Shown: positions 1 to 9,743, counted from the first letter of the stretch. The stretch: 64,000 nt of DNA from Cerasicoccus sp. TK19100 (GCF_027257155.1 NZ_JAPWDU010000002.1:682001-746000); one strand, 5' to 3'. The notes: generated by a model from the sequence alone, not told the origin. Program-made: numbers and translations.

Positions 1-1482
1 GGCCGCGTTATCTCCAACAACCTCAACAAACACTACGACCTCGCGCACGGCTTGCTCAGGCTTTATCGCATCACGGGCAAGGAAGAATACAAGGAGCGCG
101 CCAAAGCCGTTTTCGGACGCGCCAAAAGCATGTTCCGCTACTACAAGGACGACGACCGCTACGTCTGGAATTTCTGGATGCCCCACGGCCCCTACGACAT
201 CGAGGGCCAGGCCCCGCGCAGTTGGGTCAGCGTCCACCATCAGCGCGCTGGCTACCAGGCCGGTGAGGCAAAAATGTTCGTCGAAGCCTACGACACCGGC
301 ATCGTCTTCACCGAGGAGGACATCGACCGCATCGGCCGCACCAACGAATGGATGGGCAAGAAGGGCTGGGTTAACGCCGAGGGCGGCACGGCCGGCACCA
401 TCTGGCCTTCCCTCACCCGCTTCAACGACTGGGTCAAGCAAACCTACGAAACCAAGACCCTCCCCAGTGGCAAAGGCGACCGCGGCCAGATTACCCGCGA
501 TTATTATAACAAAGTCCTCAAAGACGAAGGCCCTGGCTGGCTCTATCGCCAGCCCGCCCCCGGCGACATCACCGACGTCCCGCTCAAAGACGGGGAAAAT
601 CTTTCGATGACGGTCATCATCCCCAACAAGATCGAGCTCATCAACGACGACCGCGTGCAACTGGCCACCAAGACGCGCACCGCGGGCGACCTCAAGATCG
701 AGCTCATGGACAAAGACGCGAAAACCGTCTACGGCACCATTTACGAGAACACCCACAACGACGGCGGCCAGTTCGACTCCCCCCTCTGGGACGGCTCCAT
801 CGAGGGCAAGGGCAAGCCCAACCCCGGCCAATATACCGTCCGCTGGACCTTTAATGGCGACGTCCGCACCGAGCCCGTCTTCATCGTCCAGGGCGAGAAG
901 CGCGACGACGCCGAGTCCACCGCCATGAAGCCCGGGCAGAGCTACTCCGAGTCCTTCGAGGGCAAGCTCAACGACCGCTGGTCTGGCAAAGACATGGAGA
1001 CCTCCTACGACCACGCCCACTCCGGCGACAAGTCCCTCAAGGTCCCCCGCGAGGCCGAGTTCCTATTCGGCGAGAAAAAGCGCGACGACCTCCCCGCCAA
1101 AATCAGCCTCTGGGTCTACGACTCCGGCGGCAACACCAAGAGCGGCAACGGCATCGGCTGGGGCGTGGAAACCGCCCTCGGCGACAAGTTCGTCTTCCGC
1201 CAGGCCTGGCGCCCCTACCTCAACGGCGCCGACCGCCTCGCCTGGTTTAACACCGCTGAAAACGCCTGGTTCACCCCACACCCCAGCGTCGGCCGCACCT
1301 CCGGCTGGTCCCACTGGGTCTTCGACTTCTCCACCACCCCCGCCACCATCACCAAGGACGGCAAACGCGTCGCCGGCATCGACGACAAGTGGCTCCCCAA
1401 GGGTGCCATCGCCCTCTACCTGACCAACGGCGCCACCGGCCCCCTCTACATCGACGACGTCACCGTCGAATACCCCCAATAA
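1..1482 (+). CDS. Secreted carbohydrate-active-type protein, 3' part (5' end outside window)
   Basis: The frame is open from base 1 to the TAA at 1480-1482, so the true start lies upstream and at least 493 residues are present. The first ~150 residues are helical and Trp/Tyr/His rich, resembling the end of an alpha/alpha-toroid domain as in glycuronyl epimerases, lyases or hydrolases; this is a fold-level guess. A beta-sandwich follows at about residues 180-310, then a C-terminal domain of about 170 residues starting with SYSESFEG and ending in LYIDDVTVEYPQ, which looks like a CBM or LamG-type jelly roll. No catalytic residues can be assigned without the missing N-terminus. It converges on the PEP-CTERM gene downstream. 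Confidence 0.6.
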   Translation, partial: GRVISNNLNKHYDLAHGLLRLYRITGKEEYKERAKAVFGRAKSMFRYYKDDDRYVWNFWMPHGPYDIEGQAPRSWVSVHHQRAGYQAGEAKMFVEAYDTGIVFTEEDIDRIGRTNEWMGKKGWVNAEGGTAGTIWPSLTRFNDWVKQTYETKTLPSGKGDRGQITRDYYNKVLKDEGPGWLYRQPAPGDITDVPLKDGENLSMTVIIPNKIELINDDRVQLATKTRTAGDLKIELMDKDAKTVYGTIYENTHNDGGQFDSPLWDGSIEGKGKPNPGQYTVRWTFNGDVRTEPVFIVQGEKRDDAESTAMKPGQSYSESFEGKLNDRWSGKDMETSYDHAHSGDKSLKVPREAEFLFGEKKRDDLPAKISLWVYDSGGNTKSGNGIGWGVETALGDKFVFRQAWRPYLNGADRLAWFNTAENAWFTPHPSVGRTSGWSHWVFDFSTTPATITKDGKRVAGIDDKWLPKGAIALYLTNGATGPLYIDDVTVEYPQ

Positions 1483-1625
1483 CACCCCCACGCCCAATGT
1501 TCAGCAGCGTGGCGGAACGCGAATCTCCGTGTTCGCATACCTACCTACCACTTCCATCCAGATTGTCAGGCACAACTCCCCACCAAGCACACTAAATCCA
1601 AGGTAGCACAACTGTGCCTGTCGCC

Positions 1626-2237
1626 CTAAGCCGCCTTCGCCTTGGCCCGGCGACGCCACAGGAACAGCCCGAGCCCCGCAAAGCCGGCGATGGCCATGTA
1701 TGTCGAAGGCTCAGGGATCACCGCCACGCCCCCCACGGATGTAGGGGCGCTCAGGGCATTGGCAACCGGACCTGCAATTACTGAATCACCGGTAAAGCTA
1801 AGCCCATTGAGCGCAGGATTCATTCCGGGGTCTGTCGTTGTGTTCAAGTATGTGCCTGGTAGAAAGGTAATCGTCTGACCACTATTAATTGTTATGCCAT
1901 TAAAAGAAATATAGCCGTCATTAGCCGATAAGGCTAAGAGGTCAGTCCCAAAATTATCAAACAAGGCGGCGTCCGAAGTGAATTGAATGGGGCCGGCGTC
2001 AATTTGATAACTCAAATTTTCCATCAAAACGCCATTGTTAACTCCATCGTACACCACCCATTCATCCAATATTATCATAGTGATGGAGCCATTGGAGGTC
2101 GCGCTATACGAAATAGAATTCGTGAGCTGCACACTGCTCCCCCCGACAGTAGTAAAGTCGCCATTGACGACGATCGCGGCCGGCAAGGCGGTCGCTAGGG
2201 TTAAACTCGCAGTAATAGATAGTAGCAGTATCTTCAT
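1626..2237 (-). CDS. PEP-CTERM sorting domain protein
   Basis: The 203-residue protein starts with MKILLLSITASLTLA, a signal peptide ending near ATALPAA. It ends in the tripartite PEP-CTERM tail: VIPEPSTYMAIAG, a hydrophobic stretch, then WRRRAKAKAA. Such tails are recognised by exosortase, which is not encoded in this window, and lead to surface anchoring or matrix export. The body is Asn/Thr/Ser-rich beta-type sequence with no recognisable domain. I chose the ATG at 2235-2237 because it begins the signal peptide; in-frame ATGs at 2246 and 2273 would place extra residues in front of it. The gene is AT-richer than its neighbours. Confidence 0.85.
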   Translation of the reverse strand: MKILLLSITASLTLATALPAAIVVNGDFTTVGGSSVQLTNSISYSATSNGSITMIILDEWVVYDGVNNGVLMENLSYQIDAGPIQFTSDAALFDNFGTDLLALSANDGYISFNGITINSGQTITFLPGTYLNTTTDPGMNPALNGLSFTGDSVIAGPVANALSAPTSVGGVAVIPEPSTYMAIAGFAGLGLFLWRRRAKAKAA

Positions 2238-2370
2238 AAGAACCATTAAAAACCCTAAATCATCCCAATACAAGCCCTAACTGCCCACCAACACCCCCAA
2301 GCACCCCCACCACTTACCCGAGCGGCATTTAGACTTCCCTTAGCGCCATGGCCTTGTGATAAAACACGCC

Positions 2371-5300
2371 ATGCCCACAACAGATTCCTTCGCTGACCTC
2401 TGCCAAGCCTACCTCCAGGAGCTCGCAAACGTGCTCACGCATGAACAAGCTCAGCACGAGTTGGCATTACGACCTGCCCTCGCGGATTTTCTCAGCAAGG
2501 CGCAGGCACAGATGGGCAGACCGGGCAAATTACTCCATGAAATCTCAGCCGCCAAGGGCGACCAACATGAGAAATCCATTGGCCGGCCGGATTTCCTCTT
2601 CGCCGAGGACAAAACACAGGTGCCGCTGGGCTATGTAGAAGCCGAGGGCATCGAAAAAGAATGGAAGTCCCTGAAAGGACACGCCAAGGAGCAAAACGAA
2701 CGCTACCGCAAGAACCTCGACAACTTCCTCTACACGAATCACCTGGACTTCCGCTTGTTTGTAGACGGCGAAATGGTTGCCCAGGCGCGACTGCCCGAGC
2801 CGGAAAACCTCGGCTTCAAGCTCCTGTCCTCCAAAGACACGGCCGATCTCTACAACCTGCTAGATCGTTTCTTCGCCGCCGAGGCCGAGTCGCTCGCCCC
2901 GCTGAAAAGCCCCGAGATGCTTGCCAAAGCGCTGGCCCGCCGCGCGAAACAGCTCAAGGCCCAGACGGCCAGCGCCTACGAGCACGGCAGCGACTTCCTC
3001 CAAAAGTTGCACGGAGCCTTCAAAGAGAACCTCATCGCCCAGATGTCCGCCGATGAATTCGCCGACCTCTTTGCCCAGACCCTGGCCTACGGCATGTTTG
3101 CCGCCCGCGTGGCCAAACCGCAGGACGACGGCAAGCGCTTCGACCGTCGCCACGCCGCCGAACTCATCCCCGAGACCAATCCATTCCTTCGCGAGCTGTT
3201 CGAGATCGTCTCCGGCAACAAATTAGAGGACGCGCTCCGGTGGATTGCCGACGACATCGCGCGCTTGCTGGACAAAGCCCCGCTCGTCTCCATCCGCTCC
3301 AAGACCAACGCCGCCGGCAAGCAGGATGTAGTCATCCACTTCTACGAAACATTCCTTAAAGAGTATGATCCCAAGCTCCGCGAGCTGCGCGGGGTCTACT
3401 ACACGCCGCAATCGGTGGTCAGCTACATTGTGCGCAGCCTCGACAAGTTGCTCAAGGCCAAGTTCCCCGACGAAAAAGGCAAGCCACGCTTTCCGCTGGG
3501 CCTCGCCGACCCGGCGGTAAAGATCCTCGATCCCGCCACGGGCACCGGCACCTTCCTCTCCGAGGTCATCGCGCACATTCACCAGTCCTTTAAGGACGCC
3601 AACAACCTCGGCGCGTGGGACGCCAGCTACATCGAGGAGAAGCTAACGCCCCGCCTCTTCGCCTTCGAGCTCCTCGTGGCACCCTACACCATCGCCCACT
3701 TAAAGCTGAACCTCCAGCTGCGGGATTCCTGCCCCGGCTACGCCCAGGGGAAACGCCGCCTGAACGTTTACCTGACCAACACCCTGGAGCCGCCCCAGGC
3801 CCACCCGGAATTGCCCCTCGTCGAGTTTGTCTCCAACGAAAACAACCTCGGCGCCCAGATCAAAGCCCGCGAAGACATTCTCGTCATCCTCGGCAACCCG
3901 CCCTACTCCGGCCATTCCGCCAACCTCAGCAAAGATGCGAAGGGCAAACTCACGGCCATCGGCAAACTCCTCCACGGTGAGCCCATCATCGAGGCCGACA
4001 AGCAGCTCAAGCTCAAGGCCGACGCCCGCAAACAGCCGAACTACTTCCAGTGCGATGGCAAACCACTCGGCGAGCGCAACCCCAAGTGGCTCAACGATGA
4101 CTACGTAAAGTTCATTCGCTTTGCCCAATGGCGCATCGACCGCACCGGAGAGGGCGTCGTCGGCTACATCACCAACCACGGGTATCTGGACAACCCCACC
4201 TTCCGCGGCATGCGCCAGGCCCTCATGCAATCATTCGACGAAATCTACGTCCTCGACCTCCACGGCAACGACCGCAAAAAAGAAAAGGCACCCGACGGCT
4301 CGCGCGACGAGAACGTATTCGACATCCAGCAGGGCGTAGCGATCCTTCTCGCCGTCAAAAAGCCCGCCGACCCAAACAAAAAGCAAAACTGCCGGGTCTT
4401 TCACGCCGACCTTTGGGGTAAACGCACCATCAACGGCGGCAAATACCGCTACCTCTATGACAACGACGTCGATTCGACGGAATGGACAGAGATTGAGCCA
4501 GAGAAACCACGCTATCATTTCTTTGTGCCCAATGAAAAGTCTGTTGAATTCAAAGACTATATGTCAGTTGACTCAATATTCATGGAAAAATCCATGGGTA
4601 TGAACACACACCGAGACAGTCTCATAATTGATCCCAACAAAAAGGCGCTGTTAGGGCGCCTTGAGCATTTATTCAGTCAGCACCTTTCGGATGAGGAGGC
4701 TATCAATCGATTCAAGCTTAAGAAGACGTCGGATTTTGATCCGATTAAGGCACGCAAGGCATATCTCAATGTGGAAAACTGGTCTGATAAGATAGTTGAA
4801 TGCCTATACAAGCCATTTGACCGACAATTTCTTTTCTATGCAGAGGAGTTTATCGATAGACCAAGAAAGAAACTGAATGACCAACTACTAAACAGGAACC
4901 TTTCACTGCTTACAACTAAGCAAACAAAGGAAGACTTTGCGTGCTTATGCAGTGATAAGATTGCCGGACAGCATAAAATTTGCGCTCGCTACGACGGTAG
5001 CTTGTTCTTCCCCCTCTACCTCTACGACGACCCAAGCAACCCCGAGGCGCGGCGGCCCAACTTCAGCGAAGAATTCCTCAAAACCTTGGCCAGTCGACTC
5101 AAGCTGCCGCGCGTGGATACCCCCCAGCCGGAAAACCTTGCTATCGTCGGCATGTTGCCGCCCAACGCGGCGGACTCAAAATCCTCTGCCTCCACCGAGC
5201 CGACCGCCCCGCAATACGCAGGCATGCCCGAGGGCATCTCGCCGGAGGATGTGTTCCACTACGCCTACGCCGTCTTCCATTCGCCGACCTACCGCACGCG

Positions 5301-5760
5301 CTACGCGGAGTTCCTCAAGATCGACTTCCCCCGCCTGCCGCTCACACGCTCCATCCGCCGCTTCCGCGCACTGGCCGACTTGGGCGCACAGCTGACCGCG
5401 CTGCATTTGCTGGACGCCGACGCCGCCCCCGCGCTCGCCCAGGCCGCCTCACGCCACCCCTACCCAGAGTCCGGCAGCGGCCTCATCGAAAAGCCGGTCT
5501 TCAAGCCGTCCAAAGAGAAGGACCAGCCGGGCCGCGTCTACATCAACGCACACCAGTATTTTGACCACGTGCCATCAGCTGTCTGGCAGTTCCGCGTAGG
5601 CGGCTACCAGCCCGCCGAAAAGTGGCTCAAGGACCGCAAACTGCGCACCCTCACGCACGAAGACGTCGCCCACTACCAAAAGATGCTCGTCGCCATGGCC
5701 GAAACCCAGCGCCTCATGCCCGAAGTCGATACCCTCATCGGCGAATGGCCCATAAAGTAG
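2371..5760 (+). CDS. Type ISP-like restriction/modification enzyme (N6-adenine DNA methylase)
   Basis: This single-chain enzyme of 1129 residues probably methylates adenine in a specific DNA site and may also cut DNA. An N-terminal nuclease-like segment (about residues 65-140) contains RPDFLF and GYVEAEG. A helical region is followed by the methyltransferase: GVYYTPQSVVSYIV near 343, SAM motif ILDPATGTGTF near 385, and the adenine motif NPPY at 509-512. The segment at about 710-873 should hold the target-recognition domain, and the rest resembles the Type ISP C-terminal domain. No helicase motifs are visible. Related proteins usually carry an E-x-K nuclease motif where this one has EAE. Bases ~4510-4985 are clearly AT-richer than the rest. 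A GTG at 2356 is an alternative start. No partner restriction gene is adjacent. Confidence 0.85.
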   Translation: MPTTDSFADLCQAYLQELANVLTHEQAQHELALRPALADFLSKAQAQMGRPGKLLHEISAAKGDQHEKSIGRPDFLFAEDKTQVPLGYVEAEGIEKEWKSLKGHAKEQNERYRKNLDNFLYTNHLDFRLFVDGEMVAQARLPEPENLGFKLLSSKDTADLYNLLDRFFAAEAESLAPLKSPEMLAKALARRAKQLKAQTASAYEHGSDFLQKLHGAFKENLIAQMSADEFADLFAQTLAYGMFAARVAKPQDDGKRFDRRHAAELIPETNPFLRELFEIVSGNKLEDALRWIADDIARLLDKAPLVSIRSKTNAAGKQDVVIHFYETFLKEYDPKLRELRGVYYTPQSVVSYIVRSLDKLLKAKFPDEKGKPRFPLGLADPAVKILDPATGTGTFLSEVIAHIHQSFKDANNLGAWDASYIEEKLTPRLFAFELLVAPYTIAHLKLNLQLRDSCPGYAQGKRRLNVYLTNTLEPPQAHPELPLVEFVSNENNLGAQIKAREDILVILGNPPYSGHSANLSKDAKGKLTAIGKLLHGEPIIEADKQLKLKADARKQPNYFQCDGKPLGERNPKWLNDDYVKFIRFAQWRIDRTGEGVVGYITNHGYLDNPTFRGMRQALMQSFDEIYVLDLHGNDRKKEKAPDGSRDENVFDIQQGVAILLAVKKPADPNKKQNCRVFHADLWGKRTINGGKYRYLYDNDVDSTEWTEIEPEKPRYHFFVPNEKSVEFKDYMSVDSIFMEKSMGMNTHRDSLIIDPNKKALLGRLEHLFSQHLSDEEAINRFKLKKTSDFDPIKARKAYLNVENWSDKIVECLYKPFDRQFLFYAEEFIDRPRKKLNDQLLNRNLSLLTTKQTKEDFACLCSDKIAGQHKICARYDGSLFFPLYLYDDPSNPEARRPNFSEEFLKTLASRLKLPRVDTPQPENLAIVGMLPPNAADSKSSASTEPTAPQYAGMPEGISPEDVFHYAYAVFHSPTYRTRYAEFLKIDFPRLPLTRSIRRFRALADLGAQLTALHLLDADAAPALAQAASRHPYPESGSGLIEKPVFKPSKEKDQPGRVYINAHQYFDHVPSAVWQFRVGGYQPAEKWLKDRKLRTLTHEDVAHYQKMLVAMAETQRLMPEVDTLIGEWPIK

Positions 5761-5827
5761 CCGCCAAGTCGCTGCCTATCAGCCGTAAACCATGACTTTA
5801 CGCCTTCTTGATAAGCCACGTCGTCAT

Positions 5828-5926
5828 GTAGGGCTCGCGCTTGCGCGACGCCGCTTCTGCTTAAGCTGCGTTGCCTAATCCATATGCTGGGCCACCTAAT
5901 GCGGCATCGCGCAAGCGCGAGCCCTT
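5828..5926. repeat. REPIN-like double hairpin, copy 1
   Basis: The left arm is 5831-5854, preceded by GTAG at 5828-5831, and the right arm is 5901-5924. The arms are inverted copies with one mismatch. Each arm is itself a small palindrome (TCGCGCTTGCGCGA on the left). A GTAG head plus an internal palindrome is the classic REP design, and an inverted pair is a REPIN. Confidence 0.7.
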
Positions 5927-6058
5927 CAGCAGGACGCATTCTCCACATTATTAGAATGATAGTCCTCAACCATCCAAGTTTCATCATGCCACATTTATAA
6001 CCGCAACGGACGGTTACAACCAATGACTTTGCGCCTTCTTGATAGGCCACGTCGTCAT

Positions 6059-6158
6059 GTAGGGCTCGCGCTTGCGCGACGCCGCTTCCGCTCAAGCTGC
6101 GTTGCCTAATCCACTCGCCGAGCCACCTAATGCGGCATCGCGCAAGCGCGAGCCCTAC
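6059..6158. repeat. REPIN-like double hairpin, copy 2
   Basis: It has the same structure as copy 1, with the left arm at 6062-6085 and the right arm at 6132-6155. Here both ends keep the GTAG head: GTAG at 6059-6062 and CTAC at 6155-6158. Confidence 0.7.
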
Positions 6159-6228
6159 AGCAGGACGCATTCACCACATAATCGGGGCGGTTGCCCTCAA
6201 GCATTCACGTTTCAGTTAGCTGGCAAAA

Positions 6229-6360
6229 GGTAGGGCACCAGCCTGTCCCGCCAAGCGGTGATCTCTAGATAAGCCGCCCGCGTCCAGTTGGATACCATAA
6301 TGCCGACTCAACGCAATTACCACTCTACTGTTGCGGCTTGTCTGGAGACTGCGCCCTACC
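6229..6360. repeat. Degenerate REPIN-like element
   Basis: The left end reads GGTAGGGC and the right end GCGCCCTACC, again inverted GTAG-headed ends. The inner arms match only in part, so this is a diverged member or a second sequence subtype. Confidence 0.45.
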
Positions 6361-6631
6361 TCTAAAACGAATGCAGGACTTGTCTTCGCGATCTTCGCGT
6401 GCTTCGTGGTTAAAAGATACATCGGACATGCGGTTGGATAGAGTAGTCATGCGCTTGGGTGGCTAGTTGATTAGAAATGCTTAACGACAAAGGATACTGA
6501 GCAGACAAAGCAGCTCATAAAATTTTAATAAACCTCACTCTCAGTTATCTACGGGTAACTGGGTGATGCATACAACTGCGTGGTTGAGGCATCTTTTTAA
6601 CTAAATGTGCTCTGCGGCTTACTGGATGTGC

Positions 6632-6757
6632 CTTATAGCTAAGTGGACGAGTCATAAATCCAACAAGACCCGCTATAAATCCAAAAATACGTGCCATAAA
6701 TCCAACAAGACACGCAATAAATCTGACCCGACGAGCCATAAATGCGCATACTTATGC
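6632..6757. repeat. 21-bp tandem repeat array A
   Basis: About six 21-base units, best preserved from 6653 onward (unit GTGCCATAAATCCAACAAGA plus C). The period of exactly seven codons gives heptad-like peptides in several frames, but no frame has credible gene features. The same family in opposite orientation lies at 21907-22053. Confidence 0.75.
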
Positions 6758-6895
6758 GGGTTGGGCGGCGATTGTTCATTTTTAACCATCTGTGCGCTCA
6801 CTGCGGACGGCCCATTATATTATAGGGGTTAAAATTAGGTTACAGCAGGCGTTTTTAATTGTCTCTTACTCGTATTCTGTATTTTACAATGAGAC

Positions 6896-7855
6896 ATGGC
6901 AATTAGCGGTCCCAGCTCATACATTCCTACGACTAACGAATTCATTGCCCATTGGGAGTCGGTGAACGCCGATCTCGGCGTGGGCAACGAAGTAACCCTG
7001 GCTGGCGGCGTGGGGATTGCGGATTTGACCGCCTTGCGCAACAGTTTGCAGGCCCAGCGCGACGCCGTGGAGGGCACGCTCAACGGGCAGGAGATTGCGA
7101 GCGCCACAATCAAGCAGCAAAAAGGCTCGTTGATTGAGCGGTTCCAGCAGCTTGCCGCCAATGTGCGCGCGCTTTATGGCGGGCAGCCCTTTGAGGCCGC
7201 CCTCCCCGACCAGCCGGGCCCGTCGGACGCTGAGTCGAAGTTTCTCAAGCCCATGGTCGACGCCCTCAACCTGTGGACGCGCATCAATGCCAGCGGCACG
7301 CCCATTACACTCGTCGATACCTATGACGATGGCGACTTCTCGGACGCAATCGACGCCTTGCGCGTGGAATACATCACCTGGACCAAGGCTGGCAGTGACT
7401 TGAAGATCGCCCGCGCCCAGCGCAACAAGCTGCAGGACGAAATTTATCCGATTCTCAAGCAATACCGCCAGATCATCCCCGGCAAGTTCGCCGCGGGCAG
7501 CGTGTTTATCGAGACCTTGCCGCGCCTGTCGCCCCTGCCCGGCGCGACGCCCAAGGCCGTCAACGCCTCCGGCGTCTGGGATGCCGCCGAGGCGAAGGCC
7601 CGCCTCACCTGGGAGGCCAGCGACAACGCCGACCTCAAGGAATACCAGGTGCGCTACACCCCCGGCGACGACTACGACGAGGACGACGAAGCCGTCGTGG
7701 CGACCATTTTACCCGGCTCACCGCTGGAGCTGCTGACCGACGCCGGTCTCACCCAGCCCGGCGCGAGCTCATCCTTCAAGGTCTACGTGATCGTCAACAC
7801 CGGTAACGAAAAAGGCAGCGCCACGATGGTGATCACCCGCCCGGTGGAAGAGTGA
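6896..7855 (+). CDS. Unknown 319-residue protein with C-terminal fibronectin-III-like domain
   Basis: The protein has no signal peptide or membrane segment. Residues 1-200 are mostly helical, with long charged and Gln-rich stretches (ALRNSLQAQRDAVEG, RAQRNKLQDEIYPILKQY) that could form coiled coils. Residues ~220-319 have a beta pattern (ARLTWEAS, LKEYQVRYTPG, SFKVYVIV) typical of fibronectin type III domains. Codon use matches the host. It stands alone between the repeat region and a convergent hairpin element. I do not recognise a function; a structural or interaction role is only a guess. Confidence 0.7.
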   Translation: MAISGPSSYIPTTNEFIAHWESVNADLGVGNEVTLAGGVGIADLTALRNSLQAQRDAVEGTLNGQEIASATIKQQKGSLIERFQQLAANVRALYGGQPFEAALPDQPGPSDAESKFLKPMVDALNLWTRINASGTPITLVDTYDDGDFSDAIDALRVEYITWTKAGSDLKIARAQRNKLQDEIYPILKQYRQIIPGKFAAGSVFIETLPRLSPLPGATPKAVNASGVWDAAEAKARLTWEASDNADLKEYQVRYTPGDDYDEDDEAVVATILPGSPLELLTDAGLTQPGASSSFKVYVIVNTGNEKGSATMVITRPVEE

Positions 7856-7900
7856 GGGAGTTGATGGCGCAAGCGGGCGGACGGAGAAACGATCGCGAAA

Positions 7901-7998
7901 GGATCGCGAATTTCCACATTCGCATAAAATCCTTCACTTTTTCCATCCAACTGAGTCGATTTTAGATCGTTAGAAGCGAATGTGGAAATTCGCGATCC
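7901..7998. repeat. Long inverted repeat element 1
   Basis: Perfect 23-bp arms (7901-7923 and 7976-7998) flank a 52-bp loop. The arms share GGATCGCG and ATTTCCACATTCGC with elements 2 and 3, but both arms lack the same internal ~20 bp present in those elements. It lies between two convergent genes. Confidence 0.85.
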
Positions 7999-8042
7999 GC
8001 CATAGCAATGCAGCATTCCGCCGTGGCAGCGCTAAGCTACCC

Positions 8043-9743
8043 TTAGCCCAGGCGGTCCGTCGCCACGTGGTATTGCGGGTCTTCGGACATGTTGACCTCC
8101 ACCATGTCGCCGGCTTTGTCGAGGAGTTTACGGCATTCGGGCGAGAGGTGCGTCAGGTGGAGGGTCTTGCCGAGGCTGCGGTATTTTTCGGCGAGGCCGT
8201 TGATCGCCTCGAGGCCCGACTGGTCGTAAACGCGGGTGAAGTAGAAGTCGATGACGACGTCGTCCGGGTCGTTGCGCGGGTCGAAGAGTTCCTTAAACGA
8301 CTGCACCGAGGCGAAGAACAGCGGGCCGTGGAGCTGGTAGGTCTTGCTGCCCTTTTCGTTGATGTATTCCTCGGCGCCGAGGTGCGTGGCGTGCTGCCAG
8401 GCAAAGACGAGGGCCGAAATAATCACGCCCAGGATCACCGCCGTGGCGAGGTCGTGCGCGAAGACCGTGTAGCCAGCGACCGTCAGCATGACGAGCACGT
8501 CGCTCTTGGGGATCTTCTTCCAGGTGTTCAGCGTGGCCCACTCGAAGGTGCCGATGACCACCATGAACATCACGCCGACCAGCGCCGCCATGGGGATCAT
8601 TTCGATCCACGGTGCCAGCACGAGCACGAACAGCAGCAGGCAGACCGCCGCCGTGATGCCCGAGGCGCGCCCGCGACCGCCGGAGTTCACGTTGATCAGC
8701 GATTGGCCGATCATCGCGCAGCCGCCCATGCCGCCAAACAGGCCGCTCACGACGTTGGCCAAGCCCTGCCCCAGGCACTCCCGGTTGCCATGGCCGCGCG
8801 TTTCGGTGATCTCGTCGATCAGCGTCAGCGTCATCAGTGATTCGATCAGGCCGACGCCAGCCAGCGTCAGCGCGAAGGGTAAAATGATCCAGAGCGTTTC
8901 GAGATTCATCGGCGGGAGGAACTCGTATTGGTCATCGAGGAAGAACAGCTTGGGCAGGCCTGCGGCGATGCCGGCGTTTTCCTCGACTTCTTCCGCGACG
9001 TAGGCGTCGACGGCTTCGGGGGTGGCGTCTTCGCCCAGCTCGACCGGTGCCTCGGCGGTGGCCTTGGCAATGGTGTTCGTCTTGAGCATGTCGCCGACGG
9101 TCAGCAGAATGTTAGTCTGATTCTCGGCAGCCCAGTCGTCCGGCGCGGCTTTGTTCACCGCGATCGAGAGGCCCGTCACCACGAGAATTGCCGCGAGAGA
9201 GGCTGGCACGGCGCGGGTCAACTTCGGCAAAAGCCAGATGATGGCCATCGTCAGCGCCACAAGCGCGAGCATGATCCACAAAGCCGGGCCGCCCATGGAA
9301 ACCAGCTCACCCGCATCGTTAACGGTGTTGAAGCTGCCAAACTGCGCCATGAAAATCACAATCGCCAGGCCGTTGACGAAGCCCAGCATCACGGAATGCG
9401 GCACCATGCGAATGAATTGCCCGAGCTTACCGAAGCCCGCCATTAACTGGAAAATACCGCATAGTATGATCGCCGGGAACAGATACTCCACGCCGTGGAT
9501 GGCCACGAGGCCGACGACCACCACCGCCATCGCGCCGGTCGCGCCGGAGATCATACCCGGGCGGCCACCAAAGATCGCCGTGAGCAGCCCCATGAAAAAG
9601 GCAGAGTAAAGACCGATGATCGGCGACACCCCGGCCACGAACGCAAACGCGATCGCCTCCGGCACCAGCGCCAGGGCCACGGTGAGGCCCGAAAGCAGGT
9701 CGTCTTTTAAATTGGCGGTTCTTTTACGGAAAAAATTAAGCAT
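8043..9743 (-). CDS. SulP-family inorganic anion transporter with STAS domain
   Basis: This 566-residue inner-membrane protein belongs to the SulP family, which moves sulfate, bicarbonate or other anions, often with Na+ or H+. The start region [20 protein letters not shown] and the segments [14 protein letters not shown] and [23 protein letters not shown] are family hallmarks. About 11-12 membrane segments precede a C-terminal STAS domain (last ~120 residues). An acidic loop of about 60 residues (around [19 protein letters not shown]) is inserted before the GLIESLMT segment and is longer than I expect. The ATG at 9741-9743 is chosen because it is preceded by ACGAAGGAC, a good ribosome binding site. 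The exact anion cannot be told. Confidence 0.9.
   Translation of the reverse strand: MLNFFRKRTANLKDDLLSGLTVALALVPEAIAFAFVAGVSPIIGLYSAFFMGLLTAIFGGRPGMISGATGAMAVVVVGLVAIHGVEYLFPAIILCGIFQLMAGFGKLGQFIRMVPHSVMLGFVNGLAIVIFMAQFGSFNTVNDAGELVSMGGPALWIMLALVALTMAIIWLLPKLTRAVPASLAAILVVTGLSIAVNKAAPDDWAAENQTNILLTVGDMLKTNTIAKATAEAPVELGEDATPEAVDAYVAEEVEENAGIAAGLPKLFFLDDQYEFLPPMNLETLWIILPFALTLAGVGLIESLMTLTLIDEITETRGHGNRECLGQGLANVVSGLFGGMGGCAMIGQSLINVNSGGRGRASGITAAVCLLLFVLVLAPWIEMIPMAALVGVMFMVVIGTFEWATLNTWKKIPKSDVLVMLTVAGYTVFAHDLATAVILGVIISALVFAWQHATHLGAEEYINEKGSKTYQLHGPLFFASVQSFKELFDPRNDPDDVVIDFYFTRVYDQSGLEAINGLAEKYRSLGKTLHLTHLSPECRKLLDKAGDMVEVNMSEDPQYHVATDRLG

Larger units (their letters stand above)
5789..6215. 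repeat. Direct duplication of a ~195-bp hairpin unit (period ~231 bp)
   Basis: Two copies, about 5789-5982 and 6019-6215, are closely similar over their whole length (shared ACGTCGTCATGTAGGGCTCG). The second copy is offset by 231 bases. Each contains an inverted pair of arms of about 24 bp. Confidence 0.85.
5761..6895. other. Gene-free repeat region
   Basis: I see no credible gene in this 1.1 kb. It holds a near-identical direct duplication (5789-6215), each copy with a GTAG-headed double hairpin, a more degenerate element of the same design at 6229-6360, a stretch at about 6380-6420 resembling the widespread intergenic sequence that reads LTTKHAKIAK on the minus strand, and a 21-bp tandem array at 6632-6757. 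Open frames across it are products of the repeats. Confidence 0.7.

Noticed and set aside
1521-1560. Possible half copy of the long inverted repeat family (GCGAATCTCCGTGTTCGCAT)
   Set aside because: It resembles one arm and loop of element 1 at 7901 but has no partner arm and many differences; too weak to list as an element.
5673-6170. 165-codon frame with an internal repeated peptide (minus strand)
   Set aside because: The peptide repeat comes from the duplicated REPIN unit and the frame overlaps the 3' end of the restriction enzyme gene.
6545-6739. Heptad-repeat peptide frame at the 21-bp array
   Set aside because: The heptads are a consequence of the 21-bp period; several frames on both strands are open and none has a start context or a conserved length.
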